64,000 nucleotides of DNA, from the NCBI GenBank assembly GCA_947561395.2, contig OX387191.1, positions 38,023,439 to 38,087,438 of the forward strand, written 5' to 3'. The position numbers and the translations under genes are program-made. This stretch comes from Buxus sempervirens. Taxonomy: Eukaryota > Streptophyta > Magnoliopsida > Buxales > Buxaceae. Positions 37,192 to 48,470 of this stretch are shown in pieces (positions within the stretch are counted from its first letter, which is position 1; each line of letters starts with the position of its first letter). The notes below the pieces were generated by a model. The model was given only the letters and a program-made list of their open reading frames with translations, was not told where the DNA came from and searched no databases.

Positions 37192-38999
37192 TGTGAGACA
37201 TGGGAAAAAATAAAAAATCCAATGACTTCCTCTATCATCACGCGGGATTAAATTAAACAAAGAGTCGCCACCATTCAATTTAGGTGTGAATGGACACCAA
37301 GATATTAAATAAGCACAAAAGGCAATTTTAGGGTAAAAATAACCCTCCTAAAAAGACAACCAGAGATGGGTAGGGGGATTAGGTTATGAACAGGGGAAGG
37401 TGTTAGGCACCCCTATTCATCCATACAAGGTGGTTGCCAGGTATTGTTCATGTTAAAATAAAGGAAAAAACTTGCTATAAAAATCACAAAAATCATAAAA
37501 AGGACAAAATTGTATGGTTTTTTCATACGAATAGTCTGATTGATCCAAAACTCTCAAATATGATCATACCATTCCTAGGGTTTCATGATCAAAACAAAAT
37601 TGAGATAAAATCAAATAAAATCAATTTAAAGTGAAAAATCCAGAAATCTGGCTTCAAGTCAAATTCTAGAAATCTATAAAAATATGATTTTTATAAAATA
37701 TTTCAAAATTGAACTTGAACAGTCCAGGACATAGGTATAGCCCATATTTCACATTAAATCAAAAAATAAAAACAAAAAAATACCCACGTTGATGAAAAAC
37801 ATCAAAAGGGGAGAACTTAGACCGTAGGGTCTTCTCTCAATAATGAAAAATGATTTAAAAACAACATTATGAAACCCTAGAGGTTATTTTCAGGCTTCTG
37901 GATCCAGATCTACCATATTGATCATGATAAATCCAAGATCTTAGCCTAAAATCACAAAAATCACAAAAACAGTGCTGTAGGTGCAAATATGTGGAAAATC
38001 CAAATTTTATCAAAAAGTGGGGATCTCATGCTATAAGCATCATAGATTCATGTTATTCATTCAGATTCAACATAAAAACCATTAAAACATGATCAAGATA
38101 TTTAAAGCAGCCACATCTCACATATTAGAGCACATGGGGGTCTGCCCTACGGATCCACCTATTCTCTTTTCCCCTAGCTCTCTCTTCACGTTTTACGGCT
38201 AGAGAGACTCTTGAGGTACTTGTGGTAGGTTTGGTTACACAAGCACAATCAGAGGCTTTATTCTAAAAAAAAAGAGAAAAACAGATATGGGGTTCTATTC
38301 TAGGGATCCACCTGTTTTCTTTTCCCCTAGCTCTCTCTTCACGTTTTACGGCTAGAGAGACTCTTGAGGTACTTAGAGACAAGTTTAGGAATACAAGTAC
38401 AAAAGATATGGCCTTATTCTACAGCAATAGAGAAGATCCTGTTACTTCTAGAATTGAAGACAGAAAATAAAAGGGAAAAGGGACTTACCTGGATTGAGCA
38501 AGCAAGGCAGCAGGGGTTCTTCTCTTCTCTTGGAGCTTCTTAGACTTCAAATTTTCGTGGCCTTTTGCTTGAGGAAAGACCCTCTATTTATAGGCAAACA
38601 TAGGGGTATGGTTGGTCCAAGGTTTGGCAAGATAGAGTTTCAATTTGAGTTAAACACAAGATCATGCCCATCCTTTATCCACAAAGATATTTCGCACGAA
38701 TAAAATATATAATTCGCTCATTTAAAGGGATATTGGACTAAAGATAAGGCTCAGAAATCGAGAGAAGAACAGAACTCACACGAGTCTAGAATGCCCGTAA
38801 ATGATTTACGGTCCAACGGTGCCCGTATTTCCAATATGGGCGCGCCTGAACGTAGAGACATTTTGGGCGCGACCGGCCCGTGAATAAAATACGGGCAAAG
38901 CATGCCTTGTCAGTTTTTATGCATTTTTGACCTGTTTTAAGCTCTAATTACATGTTTTTACTATTTTCTCATTCTGTAGTGCAATTTGGGGCGTCTACA
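37192..38999 (-). repeat. 3' LTR of the Tat element
   Basis: 1808 bp, TGTGAGACATGG to GCGTCTACA on the + strand. On the - strand a TATA box CTATAAATAG lies at 38593-38584, about 200 bp downstream of a hairpin array. GAGTCGCCACC near the left edge is a phrase common in this group. Confidence 0.92.
38793..38897. repeat. hairpin array in the 3' LTR U3
   Basis: Three inverted repeats: CCCGTAAAT/ATTTACGG, GCCCGTATT/AATATGGGC and CCCGT/ACGGG across GAATAAAAT. They lie in U3, upstream of the LTR TATA box. Confidence 0.8.
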
Positions 39000-39017
39000 G
39001 CTGCCCCCTCTTTGCTG
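39000..39017 (-). other. polypurine tract of the Tat element
   Basis: On the - strand AGCAAAGAGGGGGCAGC abuts the 3' LTR. Confidence 0.75.
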
Positions 39018-39332
39018 GTAATTGGAACCAATTACAAGCAGAGAGTGCAAAGACTCACCAATTGCACTTGTTGAGATCTTTGTCTAACTAATTGCATTTT
39101 TCAAGGATTGAATGAATGAAAAAGGATTTATTGTGGAAGATTTGCTAAAAGTCCCTTAGCTTAAGGGCCAAATCCTCCTCTCACTGAGCTTTCGTGGCTA
39201 TGAAGTGAGATTTGAGACAAAATTTTTAAACAAAAGTGGGTAAGATGGCAATCCTTGCAACTTACAACTAATATAAACATTAATCTCCTGAAAAGTGTGG
39301 AGAAAATAATAAAATATACAATTTTATGCTTC

Positions 39333-39434
39333 GCCCGTATTTTCCTTACGGACAGATGCTGCCCGTAATTGTTCTACGGACGAAAGGGACCGAATTACCT
39401 CCACGGGCGTCTGCTGCCTGTACTGATTTTACGG
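39333..39434. repeat. hairpin array upstream of the antisense mobile-domain gene
   Basis: Four inverted repeats with CCGTA/TACGG-type arms (GCCCGTA-TTTTCC-TTACGG, GCCCGTA-ATTGTTC-TACGG, then two weaker units), about 30 bp apart. A CT-rich, 5'-UTR-like stretch follows (39450-39800), with a donor-like TGTAAGTGG at about 39816. Confidence 0.7.
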
Positions 39435-40854
39435 ATTTTGGGGTTCTTTTTAACCGCGGCCGCGAACTTCTTTTCTTCTCTGCTCGCACTTCTGCCCTAA
39501 TTCTCTCGCGCCCGTATCTTTTTCTCCGGTCTTCTTCTCCTTCGACAGTGCACGTCCACTCCGGTACTTCCCATCTTCTCTGGCAACTATTCCTCCGGCA
39601 ATTCTCACATTTTCTGGCGATGACCTGCTTCTCCTCCTTTTCGAGTTACTGTTCCTTCGGCGACCTTCTTGCTTCCTTGGGCGACTGTTCCCATTTCTTC
39701 TTCCATTGCCGCAACTGTCTTCTTAACTTCTGGTGTGCTCAATCGTGGATATTCCTTGTTGACAATCCAGTAAAGGTTCCATTTTTACTTGCAAATTCTC
39801 ATTTCGACTATCACATGTAAGTGGCCGTTCTTTCTTTGGAACAATACCTCCATGGCTGAGTGAAATTTTGAACCTTAAATTCCCTATTTGCATTGGACTG
39901 ATTTGATTTTTGTTGTACAATTCCTATGCTCTTGAATTCTGGAATAATTAAAACTCCCAAGCATTGGTTTGTTCATCCTTGTGACATGCTGCTTCTTCTT
40001 GTGAATCATGCACCCGAAATAACACTTGCCATTTTGCATTCTTGAATGGTGGAAAACTCCAAACGCTGGCTCGTCGATTACTGTGACCTGCTAATGCTTG
40101 CAATTTTTCTGACCCATACTTGATTTCTGTTTTGAATTTCTGCTTTAATCTTGTATACTTTCTATTGAAATTCTGACTTCCTTTTCCATTGATCATCATG
40201 GAGCAATTTGCCGTTGCCATTGGCTCATCCTCATATAACATGTTGCTTGCATCTGTTTATGCTTTCATTTCAATGTTCTGATTGTAGCAAATGCAAACCA
40301 ATGCCTGATTTTTGCTTTGAAAACCTTAGCTTGAGTTGTACACTCGTGGGTTTGAATTAATTGATTCTTTGACTGGATTTGATGTTGAACATCTTGTCCA
40401 ACTGTCTTGGCATGAACACAATAGATTTTTGGCTTTGCCTTTCTTCTGTTACCTAGTCTCAATACAAGTATGCTTGAACTTTTATCCTGAAACCAAGTAA
40501 ACTCAAATGATCAGGTATCTTTAGAAAATACAAAGGAAAAAACTAAAACCAATTTTTAGCACACATTTTTTCTTTCTCTTTTTTTTTCTATTTATATAAA
40601 GAGAATATACAAGAAGCCTGTGCTTCTTATAAATTTTATATACTTTCTTGATTAAAGCAAAGGCAACTAAAATATCTCAAGACAGAAAAGTAAACTCCTT
40701 CGATTATCTTCTGATTTGGTCGGGAGCTTCTGAATCATTCTCTTCCATTTTCCATTTTCCATTTCCTGCAAATCAATTAAACTTGGTTAAAATGAAAATC
40801 AAGCAATAAAATTTTTAACAAGAATAATGAACATCTCCCTGATTTGAACCATAG

Positions 40855-43746
40855 ATGGCCCGCCTTAGATCAGCTTCCAGAGATCCTGCAGATGAGCCTT
40901 CCTCCTCGAGGGTTAGGCGAGATCATGCGGATGTGGCCTCGTCTTCGAGGGCCGAGAGGGATTCTAATTCAGATATCCCAGATCTTCCTTCTGGGGATTC
41001 GCGTGAGGCGACCCCAGAGGTATACTCTAACTCTTTTGAATTCAATATTCTTTCACAAAATACATCCTAATTCCCTCTTCTTTCCAATTATTTCCTTAGC
41101 CGGCAGTTGAGGCTTTAGGCCGAGACAGGAGCCGTAGCAGGCGCCGAGGTGGAGGCAGAGATGGAGGCCATGATGAGGGCCGTAGAGGAGGCCGTGGCAG
41201 AGATGAGGCCAGGACCAGAGTAGAGTTTTCTGATGAGGTGGCTACCCAGATTAGGGATACCGACCTCTTGCATGGCTTGAGGACTCATCCCTCAGCGTGT
41301 ATTAGGGCGGATATCCCTCTGGAGTATCCCATGTCCCATTACAGAGGGAGCTGGGCCAGCTTTATTAGATTCTTGGGAGCCTGCAGTTCAGCCTATCGCT
41401 GGGAGCTAGGCTTATATGGCTTTGGCCTATTTATTACCATTCCGGATGTGCGCTTGGATCGGGCCCTTATTGCTGCACTGCTCGAGAGATTCTTCCCAGA
41501 GACTTTGAGCTTCCACTTCCCAGATGTTGAGATCGGGATCTGGCCTTCTGACTTCACCCTTATCACCGGGATTAGGATGACTGGTGATATTATTCCTGAG
41601 ATGGTGATGCCGGATGCCGAGGAGGTCGCCTCCTATCTTGGATACATTGTGCTGCCTCCTGAGGCATGGGATAGAGGGAGAGTGAGATTGTCTCTGACTT
41701 GGTTGAGAGAGACTTTCCGGGTGAGGCAGTTTGGCCAGCTTGCCGCCGGTGATCCCGTTTTCCCGTATGCCTTTCGATTTCTTTTTCTGTACATGATGGG
41801 CTCCTGCTTCTTCCCAGAGGACACAACTTCAGTTAGTCCTCATTTTCTGAGCTTACTTGGAGATCTGCATCGAGCGAGGAGGTATGCATGGGGCCCGCTC
41901 ATTTTTGGTACTATTTTGGCTGGCCTTCGCCGATCAGTGAGCGGCCTCTCTACTTCCAGAGGGGCTGGAGTTGGGTGCAGATTCTTCTAGCCTTTTTTGC
42001 AGGTGAATCTTATTTCTCTCTATTTTTTTCTTTCTTTCTTTCTTTCTATCTCTCTTTTTCTATTCCTCTGACTCTTTTTTTTTCTTTCTGCAGTTCTTTG
42101 CTAGGGTTTATATACCCTATTTCCGCCCTACCTCTACGATGTCTGAGGAGACGTATCCCATGGCACGTAGATGGTGTCATGTAGAGCACGACTCTGAAAA
42201 GAGTCATCCTAGGTCCGCCCGGGCCCACCTGGACAAGCTGTACCGGTCTGAGGTAATCTACTTTAATTCCTCTTCTTTTTTCTTTCTTTTTCTTCCTGAG
42301 TCTAATATTCTTGTTTGGTTTTTCAACTGTTTGTCCCCAGGATGGAGGACATTCATGAGGTGCTGGCCCTGCATGCAGCCAGAGATGATGCTTTCGTCCC
42401 TGACCAGAGACGTTAGAGATATCAGTTTTTCATTGGTTAGATGGGCAGCATCTGGTACTGCGGCGAGCGCTTCTTCTATCAGCATGTGGGGGAGCCGCGG
42501 ATTCCTGCCATTCCTCCAGATACTACCCCCTCCTTTCCTCCTACGCCTGTTGATCCTGCCCAGTTCCTAGATTGGAATGAGGCAGAGACATTATTAGAGG
42601 AGGGTGACTATGATGCCTGGTTCAAGCGAGCTTCAGTCGGGTGCCTCATGCCACCCATGCCTGTCTGTGGTGGAGTCACGGAGATAGGAGGTGTAGTGTT
42701 CAGGGCTTATGATACGACGGTATTTTTTTCCCTTTTTTGATCTTCAATTCTTATTCTTTATTTGAACTTGCATTTTCTGACACCTTCTTTTCTATTTCAG
42801 GAGGCTCAGTTGGCAGAGATCCGGTCTCGTTACTCTGATATAGAGCGCCAGCGAGATGCTGCTATAGCCGAGCAGGACGCCCTCTACATTACCATTTCAG
42901 ACCTCCGGGGGCAGCTAGCCAGAGCACAGGGCCAGGCGGGCCCTTCTGATGCACAGGACCAAGCGGGTCCTTCTCATACTCAGGTTAAATCTTTCATTTA
43001 TTTCTATTTCTGCTTTTATCTCTGTTTATCCTATTCTGATTAAAATTTCCTTTCTTATTTTTATGATGACACAGCCGGCCCTTCTTCACCTGCTTCACCT
43101 GTGCCTATGCATCTTCGTGGTGAGGTTTTTTCTATGGCACGGGTGGAGTTCGTGACTTCTCCCAGTCCGGTAGAGGCACCTGCGGCAGAGCCCGAGGTCG
43201 AGGCTGAGGTTGCACGTGCCGTGGTGGATGTGCCAGAGTCTGCCCCAGCACCTGAGACTGCTCCTGATGCATCTGCTGATGTGGATATGGAGTCAGCCAT
43301 GGATGCCACTGTGGTAGAGCCTACCGTGGAGGCCATGGTGATAGTGGAGGCTTCAGCTGATCCTGTAGAGCCTGAGGTAGAGATTGCTGCTCCTGATGCT
43401 GTGATAGACCCTCCATCTGTGATTGATGTTCCAGAGATGTCGACTCCAGCTTCTGAGCCTGCTGTTAGTATCGACCTTGCAATTGAGCCTGTTCCTGTAG
43501 AGCCTGATCTTGAGTCTGCTAGGGACGTAGATCTCCCTGGGTCTGCCCCTGCTTCTTCAGCTGACTCTAGGTATGTTTCTTCTATGCACTTGACTTCTAT
43601 TCTTGTATTTGTATGACATTCAATCCATTTTGGGCTGCAGGAGGGAGCGTATCTCTGCTCGCGATAAAGTGCCGATAGTCTTTGGGCGTCAACGATCTCG
43701 AGGTAGAGGCCATGGCAGAGGAGATGGACCTGCAGAGGCACAGTAG
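40855..43746 (+). CDS. antisense plant-mobile-domain (PMD)-like gene carried by the Tat element
   Basis: This gene runs opposite to gag-pol, between integrase and 3' LTR. A basic/serine-rich N-terminus (MARLRSASRDP...) is followed by an RG-rich stretch (41102-41220) and then a PMD-like core in 41238-41990: LIAALLERFFPETLSFHFPD, then GIWPSDFTLITGIRMTGD, then FRFLFLYMMGSCFFPEDT and LLGDLHRARRYAWG. Later segments carry a YIPYFRP/WYCGERFFYQ region (42090-42720), a short coiled coil (EAQLAEIRSRYSDIERQRDA, about 42800-42980), a long acidic Pro/Val/Glu region (43101-43570) and a basic RG tail ending at 43746. Coding-like segments are separated by short T-rich stretches with GT..AG edges, so it is multi-exon; I did not model it end to end. 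PMD proteins such as Arabidopsis MAIN and MAIL1 act in nuclear gene and transposon silencing. What the TE copy does is unknown. Confidence 0.7.
43101..43616 (+). other. acidic low-complexity segment of the antisense PMD-like gene
   Basis: About 155 residues dominated by Val, Glu, Ala, Pro and Asp with repeated VEP/EPE pairs, almost no basic residues and no predicted fold. The reverse strand is also open here because of the codon pattern; that frame is a shadow. Confidence 0.6.
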
Positions 43747-43953
43747 ATTAGGATTCCTTTATGTATTTTGTATTCTTGACAAAAGTGATGTACACATTCA
43801 TATATATATAAAAGAAGTTTGATTTTTATTCATTTCTGCTCTTTTCTTCTTTGTTTTCAGCTTTTATTGCATGATGAATGTTAAAGCAGGGACAGGTGAA
43901 GCTTAGGGAAAAAAGGAAATTAAAATTTCCCACTTTTTTGCATTTTCTGAAGG

Positions 43954-44084
43954 AACCGTACTTATACTACGAGCAATATATGCCCGTAATGTTAATATGA
44001 GCGCACTCCGCTCGTGAATTGTTCACGGTCACGTGTGTCCGTATTCTTTATACGGGCGCTCTATGCCCGTATTATAGTTACGGA
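43954..44084. repeat. five-unit hairpin array before the antisense DUF7745-like gene
   Basis: Five units in series, arms of the GCCCGTA/TACGGGC kind with variants (CCGTA/TACGAGC, GCCCGTA/TATGAGC, GCTCGTG/CACGGTC, GTCCGTA/TACGGGC, GCCCGTA/TACGGAT). Loops are mostly 5-8 bases and spacers about 5-10, giving a period near 28 bp. The array ends 25 bp before a TATA box. Confidence 0.82.
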
Positions 44085-44108
44085 TTTTACTGCCTTAACG
44101 ATTTTTTC

Positions 44109-44116
44109 TATATAAA
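44109..44116 (+). promoter_or_regulatory. TATA box of the antisense DUF7745-like gene
   Basis: CTATATAAAC lies 92 bp upstream of the ATG at 44208 and 25 bp downstream of the hairpin array, a normal distance for a plant core promoter with a short 5' UTR. Confidence 0.65.
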
Positions 44117-44207
44117 CTCATGGGGAACGTCATTGTGACACTTTTAATAGTTTGAAAACTCCCTGAGCACGTCGTTTCTCGCTTTCCTTGGCTTCTTTGG
44201 CGCTTCC

Positions 44208-45850
44208 ATGGCTTCCCTTGCCCCGCTCTCTTCTGTCGTTGAATCTCCTCCTGTAAGACAACATGTTAGATCCAAACCTCCTAATCTCACCAGGTATAAC
44301 ATGGTAGATTCTTTCTATGACAGATGGGTTAACTCCATGACCCTTGATGAGGAGATTCGTTGGGATTCCATCCACTTAGGCCACATCCTACACATCCCTA
44401 AAATTCCCTTTAAGTGGGAAATCATTGAAGCTTTGATTGGACACTGGGTTCCTGAGCTGAATCTCTTCCGTTTTGATGATAAAGAGCTGACTCCCACCCT
44501 AGAAGAAATTGAAACCATCATTGGCCTAAGCTTTTCTGAAAAAGTTGTGAACCCACCCCTAAAGCCTAGCTACAAAAAGGAGGCCTCCACTTTCCTGGGT
44601 ATAGGGAAGAAAGACTTAGGAAATTCTGATGCACTATTGACCTTGTCCAAGACCTTTTTGACTGAAAAACTTCTAAGGAGTGAAGACAAGGATGCCAGGT
44701 TTAATGCATTGACTCTAGTAGTGGTCAACCAGTTGCTTTTTCCACGGGGTGACGACCAGGTTGACTTGGCTCTCATCTCAGTCATCTGCCAAGTTAGGGA
44801 ACGTGAGAGGTTGGCCCCTATGATCTTAGGGGAGATATACCAGGCCCTTACTGATTGCTATTTCAGAAAGAAGAAACGCTTCTTTGCCTGCGCCCCTATC
44901 CTACAGGTAAATAAATATTATTATTATTATTTTTTTTTTTTGAAAATAAATTGAAATACTCCCCTTTTCTGTAGCTTTGGTTGCTTGACCACCTGAGCCA
45001 AGTTGAAGAGATAACTCGCCGCTTCTTTCCAAGATTGAAAGTTCCTGTTTTGATGAGCAATAGGGGGTGTCCTAATATCCAAGGCGGCAAGCAGGGCTGG
45101 TTCACTTTCTTGGGTACTCTCCAAGATGATCAGGTGAGATGGCCTGGCACTTATCAGCCTACTCCAGAGACAGTGATCAGCTTCAGAGATAAGAACTTTC
45201 TGGTTCTAGCAGGCTTGAAATCTGCTGTTCTTTATCTTCCTTTGAGGGTTCTTCGGCAGTTTAGAGCGACCCAGGGGATTATGATCCCCACTGGATATGA
45301 GAAGCTCTTAGGGCCACTTACACTAGCCACCATGGGGCTAAATGCTCAGTTAATGAATGAGTGGTCCTATGTTCGTTTTCTGCGGGGTCCAGTCTTTTCT
45401 GAGTCCCATGTGAAGGACTATCATTTCTGGATCAAAGAGCAGGTGCAGAGTCATGCCCCAGTACCAGAGGATCCTCCTGCAGTTCTTCCCCCTACTTATG
45501 AGGACATCCTGGAGTCTGAAAGGGCAACCCACAAGCGGCTTCAACAAATATGGGTACGAGAAGCTCAAGAACTTAGGATAAAAGTCATTGATATGGAGAG
45601 GAAACTTGAAGAGCAGAAGTCTGGCCGCATTGCCATAGAGAAGAAACTTGAAGAACAAAGGCAGGCTCGTCGCTTTGAAGTACGAGCTATGCGGAAGAAA
45701 TATCAAGATTCCCTGGCTGACCTTAGGGCATTGAAGATCAAGCATTCTCTTTCAGATGAGATCATCTCCTTTTTGAGCGATCCTGATGCAGAAGGAGCTT
45801 CTGGAATCATTGCAACTCAGGCAGCTAGGATTAGGGAGCTTGAGGAGTAG
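44208..45850 (+). CDS. antisense DUF7745-like gene carried by the Tat element
   Basis: Two segments, 44208-44906 and 44975-45850, are separated by a 68-bp T-rich stretch with GT..AG edges; both are open and in phase, about 524 residues together. The N-terminal half holds FYDRWVNSMTLDEE, HLGHILHIPKIPFKWEIIEA, NLFRFDDKELTPTLEEIET and IIGLSF, matching my memory of the plant DUF7745 family, often annotated near transposons. The middle has LYLPLRVLRQFRATQG. The C-terminal 110 residues form a charged coiled coil (KVIDMERKLEEQKSGRIAIE and following). The molecular function is unknown. It lies head-to-tail downstream of the PMD-like gene, 460 bp away, and converges on integrase (stop at 46799). An intact long frame in an element whose gag-pol is decayed is notable. 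Confidence 0.75.
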
Positions 45851-46798
45851 TTAGGGAGTAGGGATTAGATTCTTTTATCTTTTTTTTTTCTTTTCTTTCT
45901 TTTTTTTCATACTTTTATACAAAAGCAAACTCCATTAGTGGAAAGACAATAGATTTAATTCAAAAATAGGTTTTATATTATTGGCCTCAGAATTCTCAGA
46001 TGCTTGTAAAAACAGAAGTTTTATGAAAAAGTATTTGATTTCTCATCACTGGCCAAAGTATAGTTTTTTTTTTTGAAAGCTGATCCAAAACACTTAATCA
46101 TATATAATCAAAGGAATTAAAATCAGGTTGAATAATGAAAAGGGTAGTCCAAGCAATAGGGAGAGACCAAATCTGTCTACCCCGCGACCTTTAGAGTCAT
46201 CCCCCAAATGGCTTTTCCTTCATAACTGACCCTGCTAATCTACTCAGTTTCCAGTGCTTATGCTGATTAAAAACTTAGACCACATGATCAACTCACCCCT
46301 TGATTCTTTTTTTTTTCTTTCTTCTCTTTTTTGCCCCTATTGCCCCTAGCGCCAATTACGGTTTTCACTAGGGCCGGCTTCTGCATTCCGTCATCACCAA
46401 TCCTACTCTGACAGTTGAACGAATATACTAAAATCACCGAGGGCTTTAGAATAGGACGAAACAAAGGCTAAGCTCGGTTTATGAAAGAAAAGGTATTAAA
46501 GGCTCAAAATTCTCTAAGTGTGAGAATAGGTCAACCGGACTTACAATCATGATGTATTTAATCCCATTTCCCTTTTTTTTGTATTTGGCTTTCATTTGCC
46601 CCTATTTTTTTCTTTTCTCTCTTTTTTTTCTTTTTGCCCCTATTGGCCTTGCCCTTATTGGCTTTGCCCCAGTATAAGACCGTAAGTCCAGTTTAGGTTT
46701 ATCAAAGAAGACGAACAGGCTCAAATTGGCTTGACTAGGGATGAAAATTTTGGGATATAAGGAAAAATGGTCTCAGATCATTTCCTAGTAATATTCAT
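45851..46798. other. T-rich spacer between the antisense gene and integrase
   Basis: Polypyrimidine-rich DNA with several T runs and repeated TTGCCCCTATT phrases; no coding signal. It separates the converging ends of the DUF7745-like gene and pol. Confidence 0.6.
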
Positions 46799-47880
46799 TC
46801 AAGGGAAATATTTCTTTACTGCATCAGAGTTAATTGGCTCAGGAAAATCTTTCACATCCATTTCTATTAAGGTGATAGCACCCCCTGATAGGACCTTCTT
46901 GACAACGTAAGGTCCTTCCCAATTTGGTTTGAATTTTCCACGAGGGTCTTCCAAAAAGGGTAAAATTTTCTTCAATACTAAATTTCCTTCTTGGAAAGTT
47001 CTTGGCTTCACGTTCTTATTGTAAGCCCTGGCCATTCTCTTCTGATACAATTGGCCATGACAAAGTGCCTTTAAACGCTTTTCCTCTATTAGATTGAGTT
47101 GATCATGTCTTAACTGTATCCATTCAGCTTCTTCTAGTTCAGCTTCCATCAGCACTCTTAGTGAAGGTATTTCCACTTCCACTGGTAAAACTGCTTCCAT
47201 TCCATATACTAAGGAATACGGGGTTGCCCCTGTAGAAGTTCGAATCAAGGTTCTGTAAGCATGTAGAGCAAGTGGCAGCATTTCATGCCAATCTTTGAAA
47301 CTCACTACCATCTTCTGGATGATCTTCTTTATATTCTTATTTGCTGCTTCCACTGCCCCATTCATCTTTGGTCTATACGGAGTTGACTTGTGGTGGGTGA
47401 TGTGAAATTGTTCACACATCTTTCTCATGTCCTTGTTCTTTAGGTTTGAAGCATTGTCTGATACTATGGCACTTGGCAGACCGTAGCAACAAATGATATT
47501 GTGCTTCAAGAATTTCAGAACGTCGCTACTTGTAATGTTTGCATATGAAGCTACCTCTACTCACTTGGTGAAGTAATCAATTGCTACAAGTATAAACCTA
47601 TGTCCATTTGATGCCTTTGGAGAGATCATTCCAATGATGTCTATACCCCACATGGAGAAGGGCCACGGGGATGTCATGTTGTGTAATTCACTTGGGGGTG
47701 CATTCGTGTTATCCGCGTACACTTGGCATAAATGACACCTTTTGACATGTTTATAGCAATCGTGCTCCATAGTCAACCAGTAATATCCCAATCGCAGAAT
47801 CTTCTTGGCAAGCATATGCCCGTTCATATGGGGTCCACACACTCCTCCTTGTACAGTTTCAACTAACCTTTCTTACTCGG
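46799..47880 (-). pseudogene. pol: Tat element integrase
   Basis: Visible parts are the zinc-binding HHCC end (CYKHVKRCHLCQ), the DDE core (MWGIDIIGMISP, then IVSDNASNL, then YRPKMNGAVEAANK with the Glu) and the C-terminal GPYVVKKVL region. Order and spacing fit a Ty3/gypsy integrase without a chromodomain, as in Tat elements. It is the last pol domain; the antisense genes lie beyond it. Confidence 0.92.
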
Positions 47881-48470
47881 TCTTGGCAACACATCTAAGT
47901 AGTATATCATTGTGTGATCTTTTGTACAACTGCCCACCACTTAATAAGAACTGTCCTGCCAACCTCTGTATTGTTCTTTTCTCTGTAGAGGTGACATTTT
48001 CTGGCAAACTCCGATCATTTAGGAAGTTCCTAATATCTTGAAACCACGGTACTTCTTCTTCTGGGGTTTCTTCTAGAACAAAGCAATAAGCTGGTTCATC
48101 TCTGACTTCAATTTCCAATTGTCTAATATCAACACCTTCTGGAATACTGACCATTGAAGCCAATGTTGCTAGAGCATCCGCAAACTGGTTTTTGGCCCTT
48201 GGCATATAATTGAAGGAAATTCGAGTAAATTTATTGCTTATTTCTTCCAAATACTGGTGATAGGGGATCAATTTGTGATCCTTGGTTTTCCATTCACCAG
48301 TTGTTTGGAAGATGATAAGACTCGAATCCCCATATACGTCAAGTTCCTCTACTTCATGGTTTAAGGCAGCTTGCAACCCAATTATGCATGCTTCATACTC
48401 TGCAATATTATTTGTGCATTGGAACCTTAGCTTGCAATATTATTTGTGCATTCGAACCTTAGCTTCACTG
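47873..48470 (-). pseudogene. pol: second (archaeal-type) RNase H of the Tat element
   Basis: This follows the first RNase H, with MFFDGAANMNGNGIGAILI (starting near 48560) and VYGDSSLIIFQ, then KNQFADALATLASMV. A duplicate RNase H after the usual one is a hallmark of the Tat clade. Confidence 0.85.

Noticed and set aside
38494-38703. Paired ORFs in the Tat LTRs (also 57691-57900)
   Set aside because: Same LTR sequence twice, antisense to the LTR promoter, with no domain.
43061-43741. 226-residue minus-strand ORF
   Set aside because: It mirrors the acidic low-complexity segment of the + strand PMD-like gene; Ser/Ala/Gly/Thr runs only.
43954-44084. CRISPR-like array
   Set aside because: Units are regularly spaced and palindromic, but this is plant nuclear DNA, spacers are only 5-10 bases and no cas genes exist. 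It is an inverted-repeat array in a retrotransposon.
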